DNA of 64,000 bases from Sipunculus nudus (lineage: Eukaryota > Annelida > Sipuncula > Golfingiida > Sipunculidae). Position numbers and translations under genes: made by a program. Location of the stretch: positions 17,228,729-17,292,728 of the forward strand of contig CM049314.1 of the NCBI GenBank assembly GCA_026874595.1, written 5' to 3'. Positions 11,901 to 23,491 of this stretch are shown piece after piece. The notes beneath the pieces are model-generated. The model was not told where the DNA came from. It did no database searches and worked only from the letters and a program-made list of their open reading frames with translations. The stretch's first letter is position 1. The number at the start of each line of letters is the position of its first letter.

Positions 11901-12547
11901 CTATTAGAATTATACAGGGATAACCATACAAAAGAAAGCACGGTTAATCCACCAACTCCACCCATTGTAATTGTTTGTTTATATTATGCAGTTTTGTCAA
12001 TTTCGGAAAGATATGTATCGGCCTATGTCGACCGTTTGTGAAAACATGTACCATTAATGGACGAGCGGAACAGCAAAGTGTAATTGAACTATATCAGTAA
12101 AGAATTTTCTGTTAACATGTGTTATGTGTATTTTTTATACCACCAAACGCTTCATCATGCAATGATTTATAGTTTCCAAGGGCGATTGTTCTGAACTGCA
12201 CACACCTGGGTAACCAGTCTGTTCAATTATCCGTCCCGTATTTTCCAGCTTGATATTTTTAACAATTTGAACAATGTCGTAGGAGATAGAACTACTAATT
12301 ATTGGTAATAATCATTGCTTTTTTAATCACTTGTTACGACAATCTTTATGCTTGGTAAATACGAAGCTTTCCAGCGGCATGACGTTGCAGACGTTTACCT
12401 GTGTAGGGAACACGATTTGACGAGAATAAAAATGCTTGTGTGTATACATTGTACATTGTTATGTGATTTTGTATATGCGTTTTTTATTTCAATGAATTAT
12501 CTTTCAAAGACAATCTGATGACTTTAGACCCCAGTGCATACAAGATA

Positions 12548-12630
12548 AAAAGTTTAATTAATAATGTGAACTATACACATATAATCAGAAAGTTTAATAA
12601 ATAATGTGCACTATACACATATAATCAGAG
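12548..12630 (+). repeat. Tandem duplication, two units of about 42 bp
   Basis: AAGTTTAAT(T/A)AATAATGTG then ACTATACACATATAATCAGA is repeated immediately. Confidence 0.85.
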
Positions 12631-12689
12631 AAACATTGCTGTTTCCCGGAGCTTTATCAGTTTAGCAAGTAGGTAGCGGGGATAAAAGG

Positions 12690-12850
12690 CCGTTTGTCAC
12701 CTGGACGCTGTTCAGATGGACCCTTAGTGTATTGGCGTATAATACGAAGGCGTCTATTTGATCAGCTTCAATTTTCATGGAGTCCAAATGAACAGCGTCC
12801 AGGCGATACAATGGCGTCTATCTGAAAAGCATCCATCTGAGATGATCCCG
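12690..12850. repeat. GGACGC-phrase repeat cluster, site 2
   Basis: CACCTGGACGCTGTTCAGAT is followed by inverted phrases (AACAGCGTCCAGGCG, AATGGCGTCTATCTG), so both orientations face each other. Confidence 0.65.
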
Positions 12851-13879
12851 CATCATGATGAATGTCTACTAGGTTACCCTTCTCTACACTAAGTTACAGG
12901 CTTCTAACTCTGAAACCTCTGACTTTGAAACCTCGAAAAGGACGGAAATTGTTAACTAATTACAAAAAAACATATAATGAATGGAACTATAATGGTACAA
13001 GGAGAGAGTTTCTGAAATCTACCATTCCTAATATTATACTTGTACCTGCTTTAGCACGAATAACCGTATCTATCCGTCTGCTAGGTTACCAAAAGTGTCT
13101 GATCTGAAATAGTAACATATCAGACGGTTACATAGAAGAAATTTTTCCCAATATTATGTTCCATTCGATTCCTGGTAGACTCATTTACCACTCACCAGTC
13201 TTCAATTATAATGCAAAAAAATTTCACACTTGTTTTAAGTAAGCTTTACATTCCGGCACCATGACTCTAACAAGACTAATATATTTGTGGACGTTGAATA
13301 AAGGCACCATCTTGTAATCTTGTACAAGTTCTTCAGGAACTTCTGTATTCAGAACATAACAGCAGCTTTCACGATGCTTTTCAGTCATAAATATTTCCGG
13401 CGCTACGTGGTGAGTATCCATACGTAATATCAGGTACCCTGACGGATTTTATGGAGCTGAAAAGCCAGGGTAACGTAATAGCCATGAGAGATAAAGAGTA
13501 AAATCCATGTAACTATAAAATAATTTTTTTTACAGTTTATTACCTGCAAAAGGTTGCTTTCACAGGGTACACTGTAATCTTCCCAGGAAAGGGCAACACA
13601 CTATTAAAATACCAATATTTTTCAATTAAGGAACCATTCAAATAATTTTGCAGTTGTCGGGAGAGTAATTTAGTGTACATTTAAAAGACATTTTTTTCAC
13701 TTATTTTTGCTGTAAAATCAACTAAAGTCAGGAAACGCTGAGACTTTCTTGATTCTTAACAAAATGTCTTCCATATTATACACTTTTTCTCAAGCAGAGA
13801 CAAAAAAACGGATATCTGAAATCATATAATAGGTCCGGGACGCAATTTATTGAAAATGTTCATTATTTGTCGGGTATTA

Positions 13880-14390
13880 CCCAAGTAAGTAAATTTAAAA
13901 AATGTAGGTGGCGCCTCCAGCTGTCACCATTCTCAATACCCGGTTAGGACAAATAATAGCACCCCGACTTATCCGGCAGAAATTATTCCTGACAAATCTT
14001 GCCTCTCGCATATATTTTACTATTAAAGGCACATTAGCCTTAGAGAGGATAAAACCCGTACCTTGACTTAGTGAATTCATTACAGAGTGACCTAATTTTG
14101 AATTTCTAGGACGGAGATGTTAGGACCTGTCAGCAATATACGTTTAAATTTCGTTTTCTTTTGGGGTAAGATTTGTCTCCTGCTGAGTTTTTTTGCATCC
14201 ATGACCTTGATATGCCACCCTCAAAAATAAAAGTTAAAATTGATAAACGGAGAAAGATTGCAGGTTTTTCTTTAAGATCAATTGGCTTCCAAATTTTATG
14301 GCAATTCGTCCAACTGTTCCTGAGCGAAATGGTCTTTTCTTGGATTTTTACTGACATGAGTTTTTACAAGGACATATAGTTTAAAAGTCT
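13880..14390 (+). repeat. Degraded modular repeat of the family A/B style
   Basis: Contains GTAGGTGGCGCCTCCAG (13905) and a phrase reading GGCAATTCGTCCAACTGTTC then CTGAGCGAAATGG, like the 'query-anything, failed guess' module wording of families A and B. No ends were identified. It sits inside the intron between exons 8 and 9. Confidence 0.4.
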
Positions 14391-14591
14391 AAGCTATGAA
14401 ATTAGAATATACAGATTATGACATTAGAGTGACCTATCAGGCTCTGCTCTGGTTCAAACAGTTCAGTTTATGAAGACCTAGCGCGATTTGGATCTGGACT
14501 TTTAGTTCAGACATAAAACGTTTAACAAAACTATTCTTCTCATATTCCGACTTTTGTTGGATCAAAACCTACAAGATGTGTGTCTACGTAC

Positions 14592-14726
14592 CTTAAAATA
14601 GGTGATCATGCTGAAAACGCCCATGATTTCATCGTGCTCTGCCACTCCTGGTTGACGTACGGCTGCGACGTCGCTGCTGCTATCGTCTGTCATGGTCATT
14701 TGGGAAAGTAATAGTAGTTCGTCTGT
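14592..14726 (-). CDS. M1 aminopeptidase exon 8: catalytic Tyr region
   Basis: Residues 446-490. It ends IMGVFSMITYFK, matching the conserved F-D-x-I-[ST]-Y-x-K stretch, so Y488 is the likely transition-state Tyr. The next residues (exon 9) are AAPLMRM, so the usual K-G-A is K-A-A here. The acceptor is TTTACAG and the donor AAG/GTACGT, in phase 0. Confidence 0.92.
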
Positions 14727-14790
14727 CTGTAAAAGTAACAATTATCTTGTCGAATGCTGAATGAAATGTATATATATCGTGGGGGGGGGG

Positions 14791-15088
14791 GTGTAATGGT
14801 TAAGGCGCCGGGCTAATGATCGCTTTGTCGTGATTTCGAATCCCAGTCAGACCCCCACCGTGCCAAACCTTCGGCAAGGTCCAAACCGAAGGTGTGCCTC
14901 TGTCCACCCGACAGAAGAAAATGGGTACCAGTAAAAACTTGGAAGAAAAATCAGTGATGCACACTAACATCTCATCCAGGAGGAGTTTACCTCGTAAGCA
15001 TGGAATATAGAAATCGGGATAAGCTCCGGGATGATGAGCCATTAGGCTCGGGTGTAAAAACCAAGCAGACTTATACTGCTGACTTTTA

Positions 15089-15090
<2 letters not shown>
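14791..15090 (+). mobile_element. tRNA-derived SINE
   Basis: The head carries an A-box-like TGGTTAAGGCGCCGG and a B-box-like TTTCGAATCCC at tRNA spacing, followed by a body with TTCGGCAAGGTCCAAACCGA and GATAAGCTCCGGGATGATG, and an (AT)n tail. It sits in the plus orientation inside a minus-strand aminopeptidase intron, between exons 7 and 8. Confidence 0.7.
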
Positions 15091-15150
<60 letters not shown>

Positions 15151-15160
15151 TATATATATT
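15091..15160. repeat. (AT)n microsatellite at SINE tail and exon 7 donor
   Basis: Forms the tail of the SINE and ends about 8 bp from the exon 7 splice donor. Confidence 0.95.
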
Positions 15161-15168
15161 TAACATAC

Positions 15169-15282
15169 CATGTCCCATGCCGGCTGAACTGCTTCTGACC
15201 CGAACGTTTCAAAATATGACGCCATTCCCTCGTTCAGAAATGTGTCGTCCCACCAGTCACACGTGACCAAGTTACCGAACCA
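15169..15282 (-). CDS. M1 aminopeptidase exon 7: third zinc ligand
   Basis: Residues 408-445. WFGNLVTCDWWDDTFLNEG supplies E425, spaced 18 residues from H406, and MASYFETFG follows as in the family. The acceptor is TTCCAG and the donor ATG/GTATGT. The intron runs almost immediately into an (AT)n tract (15091-15160), leaving only about 8 bp between donor and microsatellite. Confidence 0.95.
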
Positions 15283-16199
15283 CTGGAACAGATAATTAAA
15301 ATTTCACAAGGTTATTTTCTAATCTTATCATAGATTATAATACCTTCTTAACAGAAAGAAATATGTCTTAACTGATGTGTACACATAATTCTACTCTGCC
15401 CTTAAGGTTAGGACAATCTTAACACATTTATTACTAAATACAGTAAAGTCCTTGTTCATTTATATTTATACATTTTGTAACATATATTAATTTTATTTAA
15501 ACAATACGGGATATATTAAGGATTTTTTGTTACTTATTTAAAAGTTTCATCATGCGTTTCAAATGAATGAATAATCAGAACTGATGCTACAGACATTAAT
15601 TACACATTTTCAAAGAATACGAAATGAGTGTATTGTTAATTTTGACAGTTGAAGTATGAACATACAAAATCTATTTATTAATCATTTATCAAAAATATAT
15701 AAATATTGATATGGTCATTCAGATATTGCGCAAAAATATCGGCATAGAATTTATATATGTAAAGTACTGCATAAAAATAAAAATGCTTGTCGTACGTGGA
15801 CCAAAATCAATTACACGAAACAAAAACTTCAAATGCCATTTATTTTTCATTTTTTTGCGTCTGAATTGTTAGACTTAAGAACTGATACAAACCATCAGCA
15901 TTATTGTATTTGAAGATAGTTGTATGTAGGCAATCACAATGGGAGTGTTGTGAACTCCTGTTGCAAACTCTTTATCCTACCATTGGGTTAAGGAGGGGAT
16001 AGTTAACGACAGTGCACATAAATGCATACAGCCTCCCGGGAGGATGTCAAATTGCACTTGGCTAAACCGCTATATTATAATAATCAAAATCCCTCATACA
16101 AATTATGATTATTATTATTAAACACCATAAGACTTCGGTCCTTAGAATTTAAAACAGGGTTTATAAGAAGCATATAAGACCAAGGAACCTTAGGCCTAC

Positions 16200-16354
16200 C
16201 TGATGAGCTATTTCGTGTGCAAAAATAATGACCACCAATGCTTTTTCCGTCGTTTTGCTGTATCTTGGGTTGTATAAATAATACAACTCATAATAAACAA
16301 CCAGGCCCCAGTTCTCCATAGCGCCGCTTGCGTACTGAGGGATACCGATTTGAT
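16200..16354 (-). CDS. M1 aminopeptidase exon 6: GAMEN and HEIAH active-site motifs
   Basis: Residues 356-407. It contains YASGAMENWGLVVYYE (GAMEN loop at 366-370) and ends with AHEIAHQ, the first two zinc ligands H402 and H406 and the general base E403. The usual [LIV]-T-Y-R-E after GAMENWGL is V-V-Y-Y-E here. The acceptor is TTAAAG and the donor CAG/GTAGGC. Confidence 0.96.
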
Positions 16355-16685
16355 CTTTAAGCGAAAATGGTCAAGAGACAAAGTAGACAATACACACATA
16401 TATATTTAATGAAAGTATTATTAAATCATGAACAAGAAATTACAGAAATAAAAACTGAAAAAAAATTGATTATTTCATGCAACTGGCGCTTCTTAGTCAC
16501 AACGAAAATTAATGTTATAACTTGTTCATAACTTAGCTAGACGCTGACCAGCCGAGGATACGAAGGATATTTTGTTCACCCCATCTTATAGGGGATCCCA
16601 ACACTTTAGTCCACAAAAAACATAACCCAGTGTGTGGAATTTACTTTAAATATGAGGTCCATAATGTATAATCACTTTAACAGAC

Positions 16686-16806
16686 CTGTTTTCGCTAACT
16701 GGTGAGGAATCCCAGTATAATTCTCAAATGCTTCTATCATTTCTCCGACGAAACTCAAACCGAAGTAAAGTTGATCCGCATAATCCCTGCGACTCCAGTG
16801 GCGAAC
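16686..16806 (-). CDS. M1 aminopeptidase exon 5
   Basis: Residues 316-355. It begins VRHWSRRDYADQLYFGLSFV, equivalent to the V-R-x-W-x-R segment before the active site, and ends FENYTGIPHQLAKTG. The acceptor is CTCAG and the donor GTCTGT; phase is 0 in and 1 out. Confidence 0.9.
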
Positions 16807-16992
16807 CTGAGAAATGTAGCCTAGTGTTGAGTGTGGGAAAGTATTTGTCTCTGTCACATTGAGCTCAGGGTTGTAACATGCTTTGACAATATCACAATTT
16901 TTCTTTTCCTATCCTATGACATCTATGTACCATGTTACCGCCCGCGCTTTCTTTCACATGACAGCGGACTCAAATATTTCAAATCGATTACC

Positions 16993-17014
16993 AATATATA
17001 TAACTATATATATA

Positions 17015-17071
<57 letters not shown>
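16993..17071. repeat. (AT)n microsatellite
   Basis: Interrupted by two AACT breaks at its left edge; in the intron between exons 4 and 5. Confidence 0.95.
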
Positions 17072-17074
<3 letters not shown>

Positions 17075-17434
17075 AATTAATGGTTGTCAATTGATCGATT
17101 AAATAGATGACTGGCCGTTTTCTTTCAAATCGATTAGATCAACTGCATTTTGCATAATCGATTAAAATGAATCTGATCCTGTCAGAGATATACGAACACA
17201 AAGTAACGTACAACATCATTACGGAACCTGGCGCAACAAAAAATTGTCCCATGGCAAGTCCACCTTGATGGGGATGGATTGATGGTTTCAATATAAATAC
17301 CGATATTAGACTCTATACAGGGGTCAATATTTCATGTATAACTTTACAGCAGATTTCAAGGTAAAACAGAAAGTATATAAAGTGATAGAGTAATAATTGA
17401 TTATCGGTAGTTTTATTTTTCAATTATCGATTAG

Positions 17435-17438
<4 letters not shown>

Positions 17439-17508
<70 letters not shown>
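17439..17508. repeat. (AT)n microsatellite
   Basis: Seventy bases of pure AT about 50 bp from the exon 4 donor. Confidence 0.95.
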
Positions 17509-17509
<1 letters not shown>

Positions 17510-17561
17510 TACATTTTTTTCTTCTCTTCAGTGAAAAGTGCTGATAATGATGGGTACTTAC

Positions 17562-17679
17562 GAACGTCCCTGCATCCGTTGTTTTGTTTTTCTGTACGAA
17601 TTCTGACACCGCAAAAGCAACCAGATACACTGACATTGCTACAGACTGCTGAAAGACATCAGCGACAAAACCGTCTCCC
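17562..17679 (-). CDS. M1 aminopeptidase exon 4
   Basis: Residues 276-315, with VADVFQQSVAMSVYLVAFAV matching the family motif (F-x-x-T/S-x-x-M-S-x-Y-L-x-A-F/I) ahead of the catalytic core. The acceptor is TTTCAG and the donor TTC/GTAAGT; phase is 2 in and 0 out. An (AT)n run of about 70 bp lies some 50 bp downstream in the following intron. Confidence 0.92.
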
Positions 17680-18211
17680 CTGAAATATGGAGTCACGTGA
17701 TAAACAGTCGTGTCATTGGCTCAGCTGGACAACATATGGTCACGTGATAACCAGTGAAGTCACTTGAAAAGCAGGACAATAAAGTCACGTGATTACCTTT
17801 TGTGTCATTGGTCTTACTCGACTACTATTTATCTATATCCACATAATCAATCATTAACACTCTGTAGATTTTTCTATACAACAGGCCAACAGAACCACTA
17901 TTGACCCGAGTCACAGTTTATCATTTGCCCAGGATACTGACCGATATATTCCATTTTTCCCTTTGGACTCTGATATGCATATATTACCTAGTCTGCTGAA
18001 CTTACTGGACTCCTAAAATCATGCAAGATTCTGATTGCACAATACCAAGGTCTATTGGCCGCTACAGGTCTCTGTTTGTCTGAATTTATGTGACAATAAT
18101 TATCGGTTATTGCAGGACTTCTCTCTGAATATGCCACTGCCTTTCGATTTCTGCAGGAATCTGGACCGTTGCATAATTTACCGATTCTTTTAGGACCCTT
18201 ACAGGAATACT

Positions 18212-18607
18212 GTGGTTGGCTTTATACTTATGAGGCTGAAATTTCGCGATTTCTTAATTTTGATTTGCGAGGGGTTAATTTCGCGATTGCACCAGAAACT
18301 GTAAACTCTTTGAACAGCAATATTTATATTGACTTTAAACTTAGAACTAATCCTTAAATGCCTCACTGATGATTGGTTCAATCAGTAACTTATGATTTGT
18401 ATCAGAGTCGATATAGCCTGTTTGAGTGTGGCGTGTTTTACAATACATGTAAGTAATGCTTGGATGTATGGGCCAGTCTCGATACCATGCACAGGTTAAG
18501 TTGCTGATAAGGTTGTTTCCAGAGATCACCTTAGTTGATGGGACATCTTAATACCGAGGCTTTCATATTCGCGATATTAAAACCCTCGCGAATTAAAAGG
18601 CAACCAC
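18212..18607. mobile_element. Putative MITE of about 396 bp
   Basis: The left end GTGGTTGGCTTTATAC pairs with the right end complement GTGGTTGCCTTTTAATTCGC. Both sub-terminal regions carry TTCGCGAT and CTCGCGAA-type motifs in opposite orientation. The target duplication is unclear. Confidence 0.5.
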
Positions 18608-18982
18608 ATTATATCACAGTCTTTTATAGAAATATTCAACCTATTCTTCCAGGATATTCATCACAATGAGCTATGACCAAAGGTGTCTTTATTTTAACCA
18701 CCGAGTCCTTTTTTGTACTCATTTGCACATAAAAGTCTTTTAACGTGCCTTTATATGATCTTTTGAATAAAAGTGAAGGCTAACAAGGGCCATGTCCCTA
18801 CCCGACTAATCATTCCGGAGGGGTTTCCTAAAAATTTCTTATTTAAAACTGCTTTGTCTACAGAATTTATATATGGAGTTACCATAGCTCTCTACAAAAT
18901 GTCATCAAAACGTTTATAATTTGCTTCACTAAAACACAAAGAACTAAAGAAATAAGGAAAACATAATACCTTCCTGCCGGAA

Positions 18983-19164
18983 TAATAATATTAATAATAA
19001 TAATAAAATTATTATAAATAATATTAATAATGATAACATTATTACTAATAAAGATAAATTAATACTACTACTACTACTACTAATAATAATAAAATTATTA
19101 AAAATAATATTAATAGTGATAACATTATTACTAATAATGATAAAATAAATACTACTACTACTAT

Positions 19165-19231
<67 letters not shown>
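18983..19231. repeat. Compound (TAA)n / (CTA)n microsatellite
   Basis: Alternating ATA-type and ACT-type triplets, duplicated once (18983-19080 and 19081-19231). It directly precedes element A2. Confidence 0.93.
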
Positions 19232-19262
19232 TAGATATTTCTTGGCACCGCAGGTGCCATAG

Positions 19263-20620
19263 TATCCCCAGACAATTACCCCCCCCCCCTTTCCCCCCAG
19301 CCCTTGATCAGATGTATCTTACTTGAAAGTTTGGTGACTGTACCAACATTTTTTTTTATTTATTGCCGTAATTTCATTTTAAAATTATCGCTGTTATAAT
19401 TAACATTATCAAGGTCATCCATGTTCAAATTTGACCTAGCCGTTGTTGAGATGCATCATACTTGTGGGTTTGGTGACTGTACCTCAAATTCTTACAAAGT
19501 TATTCTGTTTAAACATCATTTTAGCAAGAAAACAACATAAGGTGGGGACACCTGTCTTCTGCAAACAACAATGCTATCAAAGATCTTATGTCAATTTGAT
19601 TTTTGGACCAATCCATGTATCCCGCAGTGAGATATTCAAGTTAACATCATTTCAGCGTTATCGCCTCTGTGACCATGAAAAATACCCCAAGGTCATCTAT
19701 ATTCGAACTTGGCCTAGCCCTTGATAAGATGCATCTAAACTGTAGGTTTGGTGGCTGTACCACAAATTCTTTTTGAGTTATTGCCCTAATATCATTTTAG
19801 CATAATCGCTGCTGTGACCTTGAAAAAATGCATCAAGGTTATCCATGTTCCAACTTGACCTAGCCGTTGATAAGATGCATCAAACCTGTCGGTTTGGTGA
19901 CTGTACCTCAAATTCTTACAAAGTTATTGCGTTAACATCATTTTAGCAAGAAAACGACACAAGGTGGCGCCACCTGTCTTCTGCAAAAGACAAAGCTGTC
20001 CAAGGTCTTCGGTCAATTTGATCTTTGGATCATTCCATGAATCCCTTACTGAGATATTAAAGATTTTGTGTGAATTTCACCAAATATGGGAATATTCAAG
20101 GTCAAGGCCACTCTCATAGGAAAGGTCATGACCCCAATTTAAATAAACATCATCCCAAAACCCATATCTATGTACAGCATAATATAAAAGAAATCTGTCC
20201 ATTAGTTTTTTACTTATAATGCTCACAGTACTGTCAAGTGGCAATTTTGGGGGTATTAAAAGGCACGAAAACAAGTAAAGAATAACAGGTGGCGCCACCA
20301 GTTTCAGGAACATGGCAACCCTATCCATGATCTTCGATCAACTTGATTTTTGGATCAATCCATGCAAGATTTCTTAAGATATTTAAGAATTTGTGCGATT
20401 TTCCCAAAAATTGGACCTACTCAAGGTCAAGGACACTCTCCTAGTAAAGGTCATGACCTCATTTTAAATAGGCGTCGTCCTCAGACCCATATCTATACAC
20501 ATACCAAGTTTGGTAAAGATCTGTGAACTATTTTTTTAGTTATCGCGCCAACAAGATTTATATGCGGCGGCGGCGGGACCGGCATGAAAACATAGTATCC
20601 CCCGACTTTGTCTGGGGATA
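19263..20620 (+). mobile_element. Hairpin-ended modular element, family A copy 2
   Basis: Begins TATCCCCAGACAA (19263) just after a small GGCACC-GCA-GGTGCC hairpin and ends with a hairpin at 20596-20620 (arms TATCCCC...GAC / GTC...GGGGATA). It contains repeated 'GACCTAGCCGTTGATAAGAT' modules about 130-420 bp apart, and GGTGGCGCCACC at about 19964 and 20289. It lies inside the aminopeptidase intron, 19 bp from the exon 3 donor. Confidence 0.7.
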
Positions 20621-20639
20621 CAATAAAATTATGCCTGAC

Positions 20640-20795
20640 CTGTCCTTGGTGTACAGCAGGCCCATGTTAGACACCGCTACGTATGCCGGTTTTCTGACAA
20701 TAGTGATATTAAATGTCGACTTGAATGTTGGTTCATCAAAACAAAGGAAAGCTCTCCTGGCATAGGTAATTTGGAACTGTGTTGACGCCACGTGC
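20640..20795 (-). CDS. M1 aminopeptidase exon 3: YARRAFLCFDEP region
   Basis: Residues 224-275. It reads TQFQITYARRAFLCFDEP, then FKSTFNITIVRKPAYVAVSN, which are the conserved N-domain/catalytic-domain junction motifs of M1 peptidases. The acceptor is CTCCCCAG and the donor GTCAGG. The donor is less than 20 bp from the hairpin end of repeat element A2 (20596-20620). Confidence 0.93.
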
Positions 20796-21176
20796 CTGGG
20801 GAGAAGAAATACAAGTATATCCAAGCTGACATAAATGAGTGTTTAAAGATACATAATCGACGCTATACAAATAACATCACAAAATTTTTAAAAAATTAAA
20901 AAATAAAATGCTGTTGTTGGCGTCATAGCTTAGTCTGTCTCATCAATGCATTTGACAGTGACATATTAATCGGTTAATTATTTTCTTTGAGTCGGTCAAT
21001 CAAATAATCAGTATTTCAGTCAATCAATTTCTTGTCTAGCATATTACAGCAATTGGCACGATACTCACATGTAGTCTAATAAATCAGTTATTCAATCTAT
21101 TAATGAATACAATACCACTATATCGTACAACCAGTCAACTAATTATTTAATTAATTATCAGGAGCATATAACTAAC

Positions 21177-21636
21177 TTTTCTTGCCCATCCTGTGTATAA
21201 TTTGACAGGTAAAATCCAGACATGTCTTCATGTTTCAGCGTTCCTCTGAACTCAGCCCTGAAGTAATACGTGTTCCCTTTATTCAAATTTCTTTTCGGGT
21301 ATAGCTGGAAGAAATTCCTATCCTTATCCTCTTCCCATCGAAAGTAGTCGAGTTTCGTCCCGTCCGGTCCATCTTCTCGTAATTCAATGGTGGACTCAGC
21401 CACGGTAAGATTGCGCATATGAAGAACCAGTTTATCGGTGACGTCATCACACCTCATCCAGATCTCAACGTGACCGTCAATTGCAAATGACGGGTTTGGT
21501 AGGTAGATGTCTGGCTTTAGTTCCACGTTGTAATGGACTGGTATCAGCGTTTTGTTTAATCGGAGCCCAGTTAGTTTTGGTTTCGGGGTAGGCGTTGGTG
21601 GCGGAACTGTTGTTGGGGCTTCTGTTCCACATAAAC
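21177..21636 (-). CDS. M1 aminopeptidase exon 2: stalk and N-terminal beta-domain
   Basis: Residues 71-223. A Cys-Thr-Pro-rich stalk (PTTVPPPTPTPKPK) is followed by LRLNKTLIPVHYNVELKP, the classic opening of the M1 N-domain, then an LHMRNLTV strand and an FRGTLKHEDMSGFYLSNY strand. The acceptor AAAG lies right of 21636; the donor is GTTAGT after 21177. Phases are 1 in and 2 out, matching the neighbouring exons. At 460 nt it is the largest exon found. Confidence 0.93.
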
Positions 21637-21837
21637 CTTTATAATAAAATAAAGTATTGAAAAAGTAATTTGTTTGCCAGTTGGCATTTGACGCAACTAT
21701 ATTAAGCAGGGAAACTGAATTATATTCATCAAATGTTATTCAGTTCATAATAAATTCTATAAGGTTAACCGGATTATTATAATAATGAATAATAATAATT
21801 ATAACGGTAAGATCGTATTTGTTCATCAAGGTCAATT

Positions 21838-21952
21838 TTTTTAATAGTTCCACTACGTTGGTTAATAGTAGGTCACCCCTTGACTGAGCCATAACACTAC
21901 ACCTCGTTGTTTCCCGACAAGGGGTGACCTACACGCCAACTATCGGAACAAC
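21838..21952. repeat. Imperfect inverted repeat of about 110 bp
   Basis: Arms TAGGTCACCCCTTG and CAAGGGGTGACCTA surround a loop of about 50 bp, with flanking bits ATAGTTCC...GTTGG and CCAACTATCGGAAC also complementary. Probably a small MITE. It sits in the intron between exons 1 and 2. Confidence 0.6.
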
Positions 21953-22810
21953 ATTTCCCGGAGAAATGGTAAGTTCAATGCCATGTTGGGGCTACTGTCT
22001 ATAGCATAACGTAACAATATATTAATTATGTTTTGTACTTTGCCTTCTGGTTTCAAGGTTCATATTCCCGGAGACAGCAATGAGCAGAAAGTCGTAAGTT
22101 TAGATCTTTCTTTATTTTATTTCTTTTTTATTAAGAGCACTTGTGTAAAGAGAATGAGACCAAGGCTCTGGTTGGTTAGAAATATTGATATTTACTTGCG
22201 GGTTAAAAATGTGGAAACCTCTGAAAAGACTCAATGTTATTAGTAAATAATCACGTGTTAGCTTCAAAACAAAAAAAGATAGATCTTTTTAGGGGGATTA
22301 TTGACACAAAATCACTGGCCACATCTGCTGGGGTGACCTGGTGGCAGAAGATCCGATTGGCGTGCCAAACGACATTTTTTTTTTTTTTCTTTTTTAAGAT
22401 TTCTGAAAACTGGCAACCAATTACAGACGCACTGATTTATAGCGGTAGCGTCACCTGGCGTGTGTTGAAGAGACTATATTGAATCTCTCCCCTTGTTTCA
22501 GTGAAGAAAAATAGATGGCACTTGTATCGATATAATGGCCCTCTAGACATTTTCGTTAATGAACACTAGACAGCACTTATAGCAGTGCTTCGAAGCATTT
22601 TGAAGCACTTCATTTGTTTCATTAATTGTGGGATTAGTTTTATTTTCTCGTGTTTCTATAGAAATTGGTACCTTATTTGCCATAGTGATGGGAGTTTTAT
22701 TTTTTGATAGTGACTGGAGATACTAATATAAATATATTTGATTGCATTCTTTATCTCCGTCATGCAACATTTTCTCGGGAGATATCCAGGGAAGAAAATA
22801 CATGTACTCG

Positions 22811-23065
22811 TTTTTTATTATACACAAATAATTGATTTATTAGGTAAAACAATAGGTATTTAATAAACAAATTAAGCATCTTATATGATATTGAGTTGTC
22901 ATCATTTATATTAATAAGCTTGATTTGATGATGCCTATTTAGGAATTAATAAATAATAGATTTATTAGGTAAAACAATAGGTATTTAATAAACACAATAA
23001 GCTTCTTATACGATATTGAGTTGTCACCATTAATACTAATAAGCTTGATTTGATGATACCTATTT
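22811..23065 (+). repeat. Tandem duplication, two units of about 125 bp
   Basis: GATTTATTAGGTAAAACAAT through CCTATTTAGGAATTA occurs twice back to back with few differences. It is AT-rich and non-coding, in the first aminopeptidase intron. Confidence 0.85.
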
Positions 23066-23491
23066 AGGAATTATGGAGACATTTAATTGAGACCGTCCTC
23101 TAATTTACCGGGTTAGCCGCGTTGTTGCAGTGTGCAAAGTGTCGGGACAGAGCCAATCGTGTTTTTCTGGATGTAAATATATGTGGTGTCAAAAAGAAAT
23201 CCTGACAGTACCTAATATTTTTCTTGGTATTCAGCTCATATAAGCAACAGTAAGCCCCATGGTTCGCTTTGTGCTCATAAGTGTAAGTCGCTCCTTCCAG
23301 GTCTGGCCTTCAAACAACTTATTAGTGATCTTCTTTAAAATTCAGTTTTGCACCGAATAACCTAACCCGATTTAACCGGACACAATACATGGCATAATTT
23401 TATAACATTGAGTCCGATTAAATCGGTCTATATGAGTAACCCACTGATGCGTTATGTAACAATTACATTTTATGTTTAATGTGTTACTTAC

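Noticed and set aside
13224-13421. 65-codon minus-strand frame (MDTHHVAPEIFMTEKHRESC)
   Set aside because: It looks somewhat protein-like, but it lies in the aminopeptidase intron, matches no family I know and has no clear flanking splice sites or repeat relatives here.
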